The notes beneath the pieces are model-generated. The model ran no database searches. It was not told where the DNA came from and saw only the letters and a program-made list of their open reading frames with translations. A DNA stretch of 51,766 bases from Cytophagales bacterium (lineage in GTDB: Bacteria; Bacteroidota; Bacteroidia; Cytophagales; 172606-1), in assembly GCA_030446715.1 (NCBI GenBank), contig JAUJMU010000015.1, positions 100,953 through 152,718 of the forward strand, in the 5' to 3' direction. A program made the translations under genes and the position numbers. How positions within the stretch are numbered: the first letter of the stretch is position 1; each line of letters begins with the position of its first letter. Shown here piece after piece: positions 18,701 through 27,674 of this stretch.

Positions 18701-20237
18701 CGCCGCCGCACCACGACATTTATTCCATTGAAGATTTAGCGCAGCTCATATTTGACCTCAAAAATGCCAACCGTCAGGCCCGCATCAGCGTGAAGCTGGT
18801 TTCGGAAGCCGGCGTAGGCACCATTGCCGCCGGGGTTGCCAAAGCCCACGCCGACGTAGTGCTGATCTCCGGCCACGACGGTGGTACGGGTGCCTCGCCG
18901 CTGAGTTCGATCCGCCACGCCGGTCTGCCCGGGAACTCGGCCTTGCCGAAACCCACCAGACCCTCGTGCGCAACAAGCTGCGTGGCCGCATTGTGCTGCA
19001 AACCGACGGGCAGATCCGGACGGGCCGCGACCTTGCCATTGCCGCCATGCTGGGGGCCGAAGAATGGGGTGTTGCCACCGCTGCGCTGGTTACGGCCGGT
19101 TGTATCATGATGCGCAAGTGCCACCTGAACACCTGCCCGTGGGCGTTGCCACGCAGAAAGAGGAACTGCGCGCCCTGTTTACCGGCAAGCCCGAACACAT
19201 CGTGAGCCTGTTTACCTTCCTGGCTACGGAACTGCGGGAAATCATGGCTGAACTTGGCTTCCGGACGGTCAACGAAATGATCGGGCAGACCGACCGCCTG
19301 GACCTGCGCGAAGCCGTCGCCACTGGAAGTACAAGAACCTCGATCTCAATACGATTCTGTACAAGGAGCCGGTAAAGCTGGACGTGGCCCTCTACAAGCA
19401 GGAAGAGCAGGACCATGGCATTGACCACGTGCTGGACTGGAAACTGATCGAAGCCGCCCAACCGGCGCTGGAGAACGCTGAGCCGGTTTTTGCCGAATTC
19501 CCGATCCGCAACCTCGACCGGGCCACGGGCACGATGCTTTCCAACGAAATTTCAAAAAATACCTCGGTCAGGGCCTGCCGGAAGGCACGGTTCACTTCAA
19601 ATTCCGGGGTACGGCCGGGCAGAGCTTTGGTGCTTTCGGGGCCAACGGGCTCCGACTGGAACTGGAAGGCGACGCCAACGACTACTTCGGCAAGGGCCTT
19701 TCCGGTGCCGAACTGGTGTTATACCCCGACCGCAACGCCACGTTTGATCCGGCCAAAAACATCATCATCGGCAACGTGGCCTTCTACGGTGCTACCTCAG
19801 GCGTAGCTTACATCCGCGGTATGGCCGGCGAACGGTTCTGCGTCCGCAACTCCGGCGTGAAAGCTGTGGTGGAAGGCGTTGGTGACCACGGCTGCGAATA
19901 CATGACTGGTGGCGTGGCCGTTATTCTCGGCGAAACCGGCCGCAACTTTGCTGCCGGCATGAGCGGTGGCGTGGCCTACGTGTACGATCCGGGAGGCGTC
20001 TTTAAAAAGCGTTGCAACACCGAAATGGTTGGCTTCGATCCGCTGGAGGATGAAGACAAGGCTATCCTCCATACGCTGATCGCCAATCACCAGGCGTTCA
20101 CCAAAAGTACCGTGGCCGCCCAGATTCTCAAGAACTGGGACAAGGCGATGGTGCACTTTGTGAAGGTGATGCCGAAGGACTACAAGGCCGTGCTTGAGAA
20201 GCGGAAAGTGGCCGCCAAATCCGCTGCATGGAAGTAA
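15715..20237 (+). pseudogene. gltB: Glutamate synthase large subunit (gltB), interrupted by four single-base frameshifts
   Basis: GltB makes glutamate from glutamine and 2-oxoglutarate with GltD. Segments in three frames restore one protein of about 1,508 residues, the normal length. Domains in order are the class-II amidotransferase ([10 protein letters not shown], with Cys19 the nucleophile after propeptide removal), the central domain, the FMN synthase domain ([15 protein letters not shown]), the 3Fe-4S cluster ([12 protein letters not shown]) and the GXGXG C-terminal domain. The uninterrupted 5' frame ends at 19110. Each break is one missing base: after 18930 (CCC-T-GGG expected), at about 19139 (CCGGTG reads CCGTG), at about 19317 (GTCCGCC reads GTCGCC) and in the A-run 19554-19559 (7 expected, 6 present). 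All four lie within 630 bases and downstream sequence is intact, so sequencing error is as likely as real inactivation. gltD follows after 193 bases. Confidence 0.92.
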
Positions 20238-20278
20238 CTGGGGTAGCAGGCAGCCCGTAGCGGTGCTGATGAAGTAGG

Positions 20279-20318
20279 AGCCTCACCCCAACCCCTCCCC
20301 GAAAGGGAGGGGAGCCCC
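20279..20318. repeat. CCTCACCCC-type intergenic hairpin repeat
   Basis: CCTCACCCCAACCCCTCCC, then a CGAAA loop, then GGGAGGGG gives an 8-bp perfect G/C stem (20292-20299 with 20305-20312). It resembles the larger palindrome at 39661-39717. This CCTCACCCC motif recurs in spacers of many unrelated bacteria (recalled, not searched). Confidence 0.6.
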
Positions 20319-20430
20319 AGCGAGCTAAGTTATATGTACTTGGATGTGAAATGTATATAAGTAGCCGCGAGAGGGAGGCGTTTTAAAACCTGATTGCTAA
20401 CACCCAATACCTAATACCCAAAACCTAAAG

Positions 20431-21915
20431 ATGGGAAAGCCAACCGGATTCATGGAGTTTGAGCGGGAAGTGCCTGCCAAACGCAAAGTGGAAGAAAGAT
20501 TAAAGGATTACAAGGAAATAGAACTGACCCTGCCGGAGCCAGCCGCGCAGAAGCAGGCCGCCCGCTGTATGGACTGCGGCGTGCCGTTCTGCCACAGCGG
20601 CTGTCCGCTGGGCAACATCATTCCTGAGTTCAATGATGCAGTTTACAACCAGAACTGGGAATATGCTTACCAGATTCTGGCCTCAACGAATAATTTCCCG
20701 GAGTTCACGGGGCGAATCTGTCCGGCTCCCTGCGAGTCGTCGTGCGTGCTGGGCATCAACAAGCCGCCGGTGACCATCGAAGCCATTGAACGCTTCATCA
20801 TTGAAACTGCGTACAGCAAAGGGCTGGTGAAGCCCACTCCTCCGGCCCGCCGCACCGGCAAACGGGTGGCCGTGGTGGGTTCGGGACCAGCCGGTCTTGC
20901 CGCCGCTGCCCAGCTGAACAAAGCCGGGCACTGGGTAACGGTGTTTGAACGGGCCGACGCCATCGGCGGGCTGCTCCGCTACGGCATTCCTGATTTTAAA
21001 CTCGAAAAGTGGGTGATCGACCGCCGCATCCGGATCATGCAGGAAGAAGGCATTGATTTTCGTCCGGGTACCAATGTGGGCGTGGATGTTAAAGCGTCCC
21101 GCCTGATGGACGAGTACGACGCCCTGCTGCTCTGCGGTGGCTCCACAGTTCCGAGGGATCTGCCCATTCCCGGCCGCAACCTGAAGGGTGTCCATTTTGC
21201 CATGGAGTTTCTGCCCCAGCAGAATGCGCGGATCAGTGGCCGGCCGGTTCCGGGCAAGGAAGCCATCTTTGCAACCGGCAAAAACGTGCTGGTGATCGGC
21301 GGTGGCGACACGGGTTCAGACTGCGTGGGTACTTCCAAACGCCACGGTGCCAATTCAGTCAGGCAGATCGAACTGATGCCCATGCCACCCAGGGACCGGC
21401 ACGAAACTACTCCCTGGCCGCACTGGCCGATGATACTCCGTACGTCTACTTCGCACGAAGAAGGCTGTGACCGGCACTGGGCCATCCTGACCAAAGAATT
21501 CGTGGGCGACGAAAACGGTAACCTGAAAGCCGTAAAGCTGGTTGACCTGGACTGGGCCAAAACCGAACCCGGCAAACCGCCAAGGTTCGAAGAGGTAGCC
21601 GGTACGGAACGCGAAATCCCCTGCGAACTGGCCTTGCTGGCCATGGGCTTCCTGCACCCGCAGAAAGAAGGCATGGTGGAGCAACTCGGCCTGGAACCCG
21701 ATGAGCGCGGCAACGTGAAGGCAAACAACTACCAGACCAGCGTCCCTAAGGTATTTTCCGCCGGTGACATGCGCCGCGGACAGTCGCTGGTGGTGTGGGC
21801 CATTTCCGAAGGCCGCGAAGCCGCCCGGCAGGTAGACATCTTCCTGATGGGCGAATCCCGGCTGGAGTCAAAGGAAATCGGCGTGCTGAACGTCGCCAGG
21901 GCCTATGCGGTTTAG
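20431..21915 (+). CDS. gltD: Glutamate synthase small subunit
   Basis: This 494-residue protein passes electrons from NAD(P)H through FAD and iron-sulfur clusters to GltB. The N-terminal cluster domain has CMDCGVPFCHSGCPLGN (about 47-63) and CPAPCESSCVLGI (about 97-109). Next is the FAD-binding VVGSGPAGLAAAAQL (about 149-163) and the NAD(P)H-binding LVIGGGDTGSDCVG (about 288-301). The C-terminal FAD contact is KVFSAGDMRRGQSLVVWAI (about 439-457). It follows gltB by 193 bases containing a hairpin repeat, and a strong terminator follows it. Its intactness argues that the pair is functional and that the gltB breaks may be artefacts. Confidence 0.97.
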   Translation: MGKPTGFMEFEREVPAKRKVEERLKDYKEIELTLPEPAAQKQAARCMDCGVPFCHSGCPLGNIIPEFNDAVYNQNWEYAYQILASTNNFPEFTGRICPAPCESSCVLGINKPPVTIEAIERFIIETAYSKGLVKPTPPARRTGKRVAVVGSGPAGLAAAAQLNKAGHWVTVFERADAIGGLLRYGIPDFKLEKWVIDRRIRIMQEEGIDFRPGTNVGVDVKASRLMDEYDALLLCGGSTVPRDLPIPGRNLKGVHFAMEFLPQQNARISGRPVPGKEAIFATGKNVLVIGGGDTGSDCVGTSKRHGANSVRQIELMPMPPRDRHETTPWPHWPMILRTSTSHEEGCDRHWAILTKEFVGDENGNLKAVKLVDLDWAKTEPGKPPRFEEVAGTEREIPCELALLAMGFLHPQKEGMVEQLGLEPDERGNVKANNYQTSVPKVFSAGDMRRGQSLVVWAISEGREAARQVDIFLMGESRLESKEIGVLNVARAYAV

Positions 21916-21953
21916 GCAGTGGTAAGTTGTTAGTGGTAAGTTTTCAGTTTTCT

Positions 21954-22007
21954 GCAGTCGCCCGGCTCTTGCCGGGTGATCACTATCTGGAGGGCCTCCC
22001 GGCCCGG
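21954..22007 (+). repeat. 54-bp spacer element, copy 1 (inverted partner at 22200-22253)
   Basis: It starts GCAGTCG, contains CGGCTCTTGCCGGGTGA and ends GGCCCGG. The reverse complement of 22200-22253 has the same length and the same blocks, differing mainly in the middle. The two copies flank the gltD terminator as an inverted pair. Confidence 0.65.
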
Positions 22008-22041
22008 GAATTGAAACCTGTTTGGAAACCCTTCGAAAAGT

Positions 22042-22076
22042 AAGCCCTTCACTTTATGCAAGTGAAGGGCTTTTTG
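22042..22076 (+). terminator. gltD: Intrinsic terminator after gltD
   Basis: AAGCCCTTCACTT (22042-22054) and AAGTGAAGGGCTT (22060-22072) form a 13-bp perfect stem with a TATGC loop, followed by TTTGG. It ends the gltBD unit, 127 bases after the gltD stop. Confidence 0.85.
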
Positions 22077-22118
22077 GCTCATATACGTTTTTCTCTGCTG
22101 GTCCGGATGTCCCGTTTC

Positions 22119-22298
22119 CGGCACCGCTGGTTCAGGCTTTGGGCCTGGACCCATTTTAAAATTCTGGCACCTGCCGGAGCCGGATACACTGCCGCACATC
22201 CGGGCCGGAAGCCCTGCCAATAACTGTCACCCGGCAAGAGCCGGAGCGACTGCGGAGGAATGTTGGGGAGGCCCAGGCGGGACGCCTGAACCAGCGGG
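22119..22298. repeat. Nested inverted repeats between gltD and hemB, including divergent REP-like ends
   Basis: Outer arms are CCGCTGGTTCAGGC with GGCCTGGAC (from 22119) and CAGGCGGGACGCCTGAACCAGCGG (to 22298). The inner part contains copy 2 of the 54-bp element (22200-22253, minus orientation). The CGGGACGCCTGAACCAG end resembles the REP half CGTGGACGCTTGAACCAG found near the RAYT gene, so these may be distant members of that family. Confidence 0.5.
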
Positions 22299-22325
22299 AA
22301 CGAATACCCAATAACCAACACCCGT

Positions 22326-23300
22326 CTACCCCTTCCGCTGCCACCCGGCAAACTCCCGGGCAAAATAGGTCAGAATGATGTTGGCACCAGCCCGTCGCAT
22401 GCTCATCAGGCATTCTACCATGGCCCGTTCGCCGTCCAGCCAGCCGTTGCGGGCCGCCGCCTTGATCATAGCGTATTCACCGCTCACGTTGTAGGCGGCA
22501 ATGGGAAGGTCATAGTTCTGGCTGAGCAGGCTGATCACGTCGAGGTAGGCAAGGGCCGGCTTCACCATCAGCATGTCGGCGCCTTCTTCCACGTCGAGGT
22601 CGGCTTCAATGAGGGCCTCGCGGCGGTTGGCCGGATTCATCTGGTAAGTCTTTTTATCGCCGAACTTCGGGGCCGACTCCAGCGCATCGCGGAAGGGGCC
22701 GTAGAAGGCGCTGGCGTACTTGGCCGTGTACGACATGATGGACACATTCGTAAAACCCTCAGCGTCCAGAATCTGCCGTATGAAGCCCACCCGTCCGTCC
22801 ATCATGTCGGAGGGTCCGATGATGTCGGCACCGGCCCGGGCCTGGGCCAGTGCCATTTTTCCGAGAATTTCCAGTGTTTCGTCGTTCAGAATCTGACCGT
22901 TGCGCACCAGTCCGTCGTGGCCGTCGGAGCTGTACGGGTCCATGGCCACGTCGGTCATCAGACTGGCCTCCGGGAATTGCCCCTTGATCTGCCGGATGGT
23001 GCGCAGGTACAGGCCTCCCGGATTATGGCTCTCCCGGGCGTGGCTGTCCTTGAGCGACTCATCGATCTGCGGGAAGAGGGCAAAGGTGCGGATGCCCAGT
23101 TCCATACAGGTATATATTTCTTCCAGCAGGTGATCGGGTGAAAGCCGGTGGATGCCCGGCATGGAGGAAATTTCTACTTTCTTGTTCTGCCCTTCCGTCA
23201 TGAAAAGCGGAAAAATCAGGTGGTCGGTGCTCAGGTGGGTCTCCTGCACCATGGCTCTCACGGTGGCTGACTTGCGGTTGCGGCGTGGTCTTCTCAGCAT
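22326..23300 (-). CDS. hemB: Porphobilinogen synthase (delta-aminolevulinic acid dehydratase)
   Basis: This enzyme condenses two 5-aminolevulinate molecules to porphobilinogen in tetrapyrrole synthesis (cytoplasm). From ATG at 23300 (MLRRPRRNRKSATVRAMV) it has 324 residues, the family norm. The frame stays open for 23 more codons upstream, but those residues do not look like HemB. Active-site lysines are visible in SYTAKYASAFYGPFRDA (about 194-210) and in MLMVKPALAYLDV (about 244-256). SPDHLLEEI and ADIIGPSDMMDGRVG are further signatures. The gene converges with gltD and is transcribed alone. Confidence 0.96.
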   Translation of the reverse strand: MLRRPRRNRKSATVRAMVQETHLSTDHLIFPLFMTEGQNKKVEISSMPGIHRLSPDHLLEEIYTCMELGIRTFALFPQIDESLKDSHARESHNPGGLYLRTIRQIKGQFPEASLMTDVAMDPYSSDGHDGLVRNGQILNDETLEILGKMALAQARAGADIIGPSDMMDGRVGFIRQILDAEGFTNVSIMSYTAKYASAFYGPFRDALESAPKFGDKKTYQMNPANRREALIEADLDVEEGADMLMVKPALAYLDVISLLSQNYDLPIAAYNVSGEYAMIKAAARNGWLDGERAMVECLMSMRRAGANIILTYFAREFAGWQRKG

Positions 23301-23516
23301 AATTTTACCGGTTAGAAAGGTCCGGACCGGGCAGCAAATCTGACTGCTCCCAGGTCCGGTTGTGGTCATTTGGGTTACTCGAGAAACAATACCTGGCGGA
23401 AAATTACTCCATCCGCAGCAAATCTTTCCGCCGCCGGTGATTAAACTTTATCAAACGCCTGTCGTAGTACCGACTATCGGTAATAAAAAAAGAGTCGGGT
23501 TTAAAAAGCGTATTAT

Positions 23517-24026
23517 ATGAACGATAAGTCAAATGGCGTAGCTGCCAGTCTTTTGAAGGGCGCCATTGCCGGCGCTGCCGGCATGTGGGTGATGGACCGG
23601 ATCAGCTGGTACCTGTACCGGCGGGAAGATCCGGCGGCCCACCGTCAGGAGAAAGAAGCCCAGACCGGTGGCATGTATACCACCCACGTAGCCGCAAAGA
23701 AGCTGCTTGATCCGCTCGGAATAACCCTTTCGGACAAACAATTTTATGCGGCCGGCAAAGTGGTGCAATACGGATTGGGCATGGCTCCCGGTGCTTTGTA
23801 CGCCCTCTACCGGGACCGTCTGAAAATGAGCAGTTCGCTGAAGGGCCTGCTCTACGGCTTTGGACTTTTCGTGGTCGTGGACGAAGTGGTCATGCCTCTG
23901 CTCGGGCTGGCATCTGGTCCGCGGGCTTATCCGTGGCAGGCGCATGCGCGTGGCCTGGTGGATCACCTTGCCCTCGGCGTCGCTACCGATGCGGCGCTGA
24001 ACGCCCTCAACCGGGCCACCTCCTGA
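23517..24026 (+). CDS. Small membrane protein, possibly DUF1440/YagU-like
   Basis: This 169-residue protein has about three to four hydrophobic segments: LLKGAIAGAAGMWVMDRI (13-30), YGLGMAPGALYALY (near 85-100), LLYGFGLFVVVDEVVMPLLGLA (about 110-131) and DHLALGVATDAALNAL. A motif AYPWQAHARGLVDHLALG lies before the last segment. The pattern resembles small inner-membrane proteins sometimes assigned to DUF1440, but I cannot confirm this. It begins 217 bases upstream of the hemB start on the opposite strand. An SDR oxidoreductase gene follows after 84 bases on the same strand, so a two-gene unit is plausible. Confidence 0.7.
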   Translation: MNDKSNGVAASLLKGAIAGAAGMWVMDRISWYLYRREDPAAHRQEKEAQTGGMYTTHVAAKKLLDPLGITLSDKQFYAAGKVVQYGLGMAPGALYALYRDRLKMSSSLKGLLYGFGLFVVVDEVVMPLLGLASGPRAYPWQAHARGLVDHLALGVATDAALNALNRATS

Positions 24027-24110
24027 CGACAGCTTCACCTGTTTCTCAGCTTAGAGTATTTTATTTTTCAGGATAGATTTTAAAAATTAAATGACAAATC
24101 AGAAACCAGT

Positions 24111-25115
24111 ATGAAACTTAAAAAACTAGCTGATCAGGTAATTGTCATTACCGGTGCCACCAGCGGCATCGGCCTTACTACTGCCCGCGCCGCCGCTCAG
24201 AAGGGAGCCAAGCTTGTCCTGGTAGCCCGCAACGAAGATGCGCTGCGCAAGCTTTCCGGTGAACTGCAGGGAATGGGTGCCAGAGCCATCTACTCAGTAG
24301 CCGACGTGGCCGACGAGGCGGCACTGGCTAAAGCCGCTCAGGCCGCCAAAAGTGAGTTTGGCCGGATTGATACCTGGGTGAATAACGCCGGCGTTTCCAT
24401 TTACGGCAAAATTTCTGAGGTCTCGGTTGAAGACATGCACCGGTTGTTTGACACCAATTTCTGGGGACTCGTGTACGGTTCGCGCATTGCCGTTGAACAT
24501 CTGAAAACCAGTGGCGGCGCGCTGATCAATGTTGGCAGCGTACTCAGTGACCGGGCCATTTCCCTGCAAGGCATCTACAGCGCCTCCAAACATGCCGTAA
24601 AAGGTTTTACCGATGCCCTGCGCATGGAACTGGAGCAGGATGAAGTGCCCGTTGCGGTAACCCTTATCAAGCCCAGTGCCATCAATACACCCTACGTAAA
24701 ACACGCCAAGAACTATTTGGACCGGGAGGCAACGGTGCCGCCGCCGGTGTTTGCCCCCGAACTGGTAGCCGAAGCCATCCTGCACTGCGCTGAGCACCCC
24801 GTCCGTGATTTCACGGTTGGTGAAGGCAAAATGCTGGCCGCTATGGGACAAATGGCTCCCCGGCTCACGGATAAGGTAATGGAATGGGATATGTCGGACC
24901 GCCAGATGAAAGACCAGCCTAATCCCGGCCGGCCCGACGGCTTGTACGAAACCCAATCTTCCCTGCAGGAACGTGGTGATTACGAAGGTCACGTTTTCGA
25001 GCAAAGCCTCATGCAGCGGGCAAAACTGAATCCCGTGCTTGCCGGGGCCGCGCTGCTGGGCGGGGCCGTAGCCCTTACCGCGCTGCTGCGGGCAGATAGC
25101 CGCCGGGATACGTAA
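24111..25115 (+). CDS. SDR family oxidoreductase with C-terminal hydrophobic tail
   Basis: This 334-residue short-chain dehydrogenase/reductase is expected to use NAD(P)H on an unknown carbonyl or alcohol. The cofactor motif is ITGATSGIGLTTARA (about 13-27), the structural NNAG is at about 88-91, and the catalytic Ser/Tyr/Lys are in GSVLSDRAISLQGIYSASKHA (about 142-162). It is longer than the 250-residue classical SDRs. About 80 extra residues end in a hydrophobic segment (VLAGAALLGGAVALTALL) followed by basic residues, suggesting membrane association. It follows the small membrane protein gene and ends before a terminator. Confidence 0.88.
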   Translation: MKLKKLADQVIVITGATSGIGLTTARAAAQKGAKLVLVARNEDALRKLSGELQGMGARAIYSVADVADEAALAKAAQAAKSEFGRIDTWVNNAGVSIYGKISEVSVEDMHRLFDTNFWGLVYGSRIAVEHLKTSGGALINVGSVLSDRAISLQGIYSASKHAVKGFTDALRMELEQDEVPVAVTLIKPSAINTPYVKHAKNYLDREATVPPPVFAPELVAEAILHCAEHPVRDFTVGEGKMLAAMGQMAPRLTDKVMEWDMSDRQMKDQPNPGRPDGLYETQSSLQERGDYEGHVFEQSLMQRAKLNPVLAGAALLGGAVALTALLRADSRRDT

Positions 25116-25138
25116 TTTATTTTGCTTGCCAGGCTGAG

Positions 25139-25169
25139 ATCCGGCTTCTGCATCAGGAGCCGGATTTTC
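25139..25169 (+). terminator. Intrinsic terminator after the SDR gene
   Basis: ATCCGGCT (25139-25146) and AGCCGGAT (25158-25165) form the stem, followed by TTTCT. It lies 23 bases after the SDR stop. Confidence 0.7.
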
Positions 25170-25202
25170 TATTCGGCAGCAACTTGAAATAAAGTTATCT
25201 TT

Positions 25203-26933
25203 TCAACGGAAATGAAAACCCGCTTTCAGACTTTTGCCTCTGAACCGGGTGCTTTTTCCGTCAATGCCATAATGAAACGGCGCACAGGGTAAAGCTATAT
25301 CCCAGCACTGATCTCCCGTCTCAGGCACATACACCTGGCCGTATTCCAGTTTAATGGTTTTGTAGCCTACCGGGAACTCATCTTCCGGCTCCGCGTAGAG
25401 TTCACTCCCGGTATTCCGGATCAGGCGCCAATACCCCGAACTCATGTTAAAAAGCAGGTAGACGGTGTAGCCAATGCCGATGGCCAACCTCAGGTCGTAT
25501 AACAGCTCCTTTATCAGGATTGCGATTAGCAGAATGACCGGGAAAAAGGTGAATCCAAACCCGAACCTGAAGTCGGGTATGTTTAAAAACCATACCACGG
25601 TACCTGTCAGCATTACCAGATAAATCATCAGAAAGGGCAATGAATTGTAAAAAACCTTCCTTTTAGCCACCAAGTGCATCACCAGCAGGCCCCAGTACAG
25701 CGCATGGGCATAAATAACCAGCCACAGGTACTGTTCGCGGGGTTCTTCCAGTCGCTCATACCAGCCGGGCACCCATTCCGGTAAAGTGGCCGTGTGCCGA
25801 TCAACTCCCGGAATCTTTGCCCAGCTGCCGACATTGGTGGCCGCATATTTTACCAGTGCATCAGGTACTTTCCAATCAACAGAAAACAGGTCAATCTGGT
25901 AAATAGGGAATACCAGGTAGCCGGACATAATCACATTACTGACCAGCCAGGGAGAAACAAACAGCAATGCGACCAGGCTGATTGCAACGGGTCCTTTCCA
26001 TTTTTTACTGGCTGCATTGGTGAGGAAAATAATGACCACCAGCAATGCCAGTGGCGCTACGGATAGTTTTATGGTGATTGTGAAACACACCAGTATCACA
26101 ATCAGAACAGTGTTCAGGTCAAACGTATACCAGGTATTCTGCTCCGCCTTGTGCAAGGCCAGCAGAAAAATATACCAAGTCAGAATCGCTGCCGGCAGAT
26201 CGGGAGTTGAAGAAGTTACCACCCCGTAATTATATACAGTAAAGTAAGTTGTGCCGTTCGGGTACAGCAACAGGAACAGAATCAGGATTCTGACATAGTT
26301 GGTAAGGGTGTTGACGCGATGTACGGCCAACGCATACAATCCGGAAAGTCCGTACACAATGGCAAGCGCCATCAGAAAGCCATTCAGGTCATTGAACCGG
26401 ACCCCGGAAAATAAAGTGTTTTCATACACCGCCGTCAGCAGGTGCCACGTGGAGTTGTTAGCCAGGCGGAAGTGCAGGTTGCCCAGGCCCGGAATCACCG
26501 GATACTCCTTAAGCCAATGCACAAAAGTGCGGTAGTACAAACCGTCGTCATAATGGTGGGGAACGATAAATGACAGATTTGCAACATCCAGTATGCGGTT
26601 AACGGCAATAATGCCAAGCACGGCTGTTAAAACCCATTGATAAGTTCTTGCCTTCTCCCGCTTAAGATTCAGATAATGCCTGAACAGAAATGGCAGCAAA
26701 ACCACACCAGCGGCAAGGATGCCGTGGATGAATACCGGGGATAGGGGCAGAAACAGATGGTATATTCCGGCCGCAAACGACAGGAAAGCCAGCCCGGCAA
26801 GGGTAAGGTACAGAAAATCAACTCTTTCCTGATGTTCTTTAAAAAGGTGCTTTTCCAGGATCAGTACTAATCCCTTGCCTGCCACCAGTGAGGTCAGGCC
26901 AATAATCAGCCAGTTCAGCAGTATGTAAATCAT
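25203..26933 (-). CDS. Polytopic membrane protein, possibly LIC_10190-like
   Basis: This 576-residue protein has roughly 12-13 predicted membrane segments, from MIYILLNWLIIGLTSLVAGKG at the start to IGIGYTVYLLFNM near 480. A soluble C-terminal tail of about 90 residues follows. An extramembrane stretch with FIVPHHYDDGLYYRTFVHWLKEYP (about 122-145) carries conserved-looking acidic and aromatic residues. The layout is that of GT-C type glycosyltransferase-like membrane proteins, and it may match the LIC_10190 family. No catalytic residues can be assigned. It converges with the SDR gene, and the 126-residue gene lies 115 bases downstream of its start on the same strand, so it may be in the same unit. 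Confidence 0.7.
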   Translation of the reverse strand: MIYILLNWLIIGLTSLVAGKGLVLILEKHLFKEHQERVDFLYLTLAGLAFLSFAAGIYHLFLPLSPVFIHGILAAGVVLLPFLFRHYLNLKREKARTYQWVLTAVLGIIAVNRILDVANLSFIVPHHYDDGLYYRTFVHWLKEYPVIPGLGNLHFRLANNSTWHLLTAVYENTLFSGVRFNDLNGFLMALAIVYGLSGLYALAVHRVNTLTNYVRILILFLLLYPNGTTYFTVYNYGVVTSSTPDLPAAILTWYIFLLALHKAEQNTWYTFDLNTVLIVILVCFTITIKLSVAPLALLVVIIFLTNAASKKWKGPVAISLVALLFVSPWLVSNVIMSGYLVFPIYQIDLFSVDWKVPDALVKYAATNVGSWAKIPGVDRHTATLPEWVPGWYERLEEPREQYLWLVIYAHALYWGLLVMHLVAKRKVFYNSLPFLMIYLVMLTGTVVWFLNIPDFRFGFGFTFFPVILLIAILIKELLYDLRLAIGIGYTVYLLFNMSSGYWRLIRNTGSELYAEPEDEFPVGYKTIKLEYGQVYVPETGDQCWDIALPCAPFHYGIDGKSTRFRGKSLKAGFHFR

Positions 26934-27048
26934 GAAAGATAAAGCTACGCGGGAAACTGCTTACAAGAAAAGGGATTATAAAAGACAGAAGACATGGGTA
27001 AAGCTGGTGAGCCGGTAATGGTAAACTGAGCCTCCGGTGCCGGTTTCG

Positions 27049-27429
27049 TTATTGCTTTTTTCTGGCTGACTCTGCCGGGGCATTATAGTAGTAGGCCGCT
27101 AATTCATAAAAAAAATACTGAACTGGCTGGTTTTTATCTTTCATTCTGTTCATAATGTGGGAGGAATTTTCTTCCCTGTTATACATTTCATTGAGGTTAC
27201 TCTGCATGTTGACATCACGGCTGAAGATTTTTCTATGATCAAGGTAAACCGAATCTCCTTTATAATGCTCTGACTGCTTGATTCTCTGAATTATTTCTGC
27301 ATCGGTGTAGTATACAGTAGTTCCGGCTATATTCACCTTATACATCCGGTTCATTTTAAGGGTAAGCACAACGATTACAAAGCCCATTACCAGCACAAGG
27401 AAGAGAAGCAGCCGTCTGTCAGGTGTCAT
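27049..27429 (-). CDS. Hypothetical protein with one membrane anchor
   Basis: This 126-residue protein has an N-terminal membrane segment (LLLFLVLVMGFVIVVLTL, about 7-24). A hydrophilic, mostly helical domain with many Asn, Tyr and Lys follows (for example DAEIIQRIKQSEHYKGDSVYLDHRK). No family is recognised. It is transcribed toward the polytopic membrane protein gene (115-base gap) and may be co-expressed with it. It is the only candidate gene in this stretch, and the reading is supported mainly by the clean membrane anchor plus a composition that looks like protein. Confidence 0.55.
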   Translation of the reverse strand: MTPDRRLLLFLVLVMGFVIVVLTLKMNRMYKVNIAGTTVYYTDAEIIQRIKQSEHYKGDSVYLDHRKIFSRDVNMQSNLNEMYNREENSSHIMNRMKDKNQPVQYFFYELAAYYYNAPAESARKKQ

Positions 27430-27674
27430 AAATTTTTACGATAAACAGGGACAAATCTGACACATTCAGAAGGAAATTCCAAACCGATGCAGTCAGTATC
27501 GGGCTATGGTCAGGCGGAATAGTGTCTTTACCATTTTCGGGTCAGGCGGCATTGCGTTTCACCAGCCAGAATACAATCCGGTTATGGGAGTGACTACAGG
27601 CACACGGCCAGCTCAGGAGAAACGGGAAGAAATAACAGGTTGGTGGCCATCCCTGTCCATGGGGGCATTGGCGT

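Noticed and set aside
17131-18714. A 527-codon minus-strand frame opposite gltB
   Set aside because: Low-complexity Arg/Val/Gly composition opposite a well-conserved GltB reading.
18930-19560. Programmed ribosomal frameshifting as an explanation for the gltB breaks
   Set aside because: Four separate shifts, all in the same direction and mostly at ordinary codons without slippery heptamers; no GltB is known to need this.
22326-23369. The longer hemB frame starting at 23369
   Set aside because: The additional 23 residues (MTTTGPGSSQICCPV...) are unlike HemB; MLRRPRRNRK at 23300 gives the standard length.
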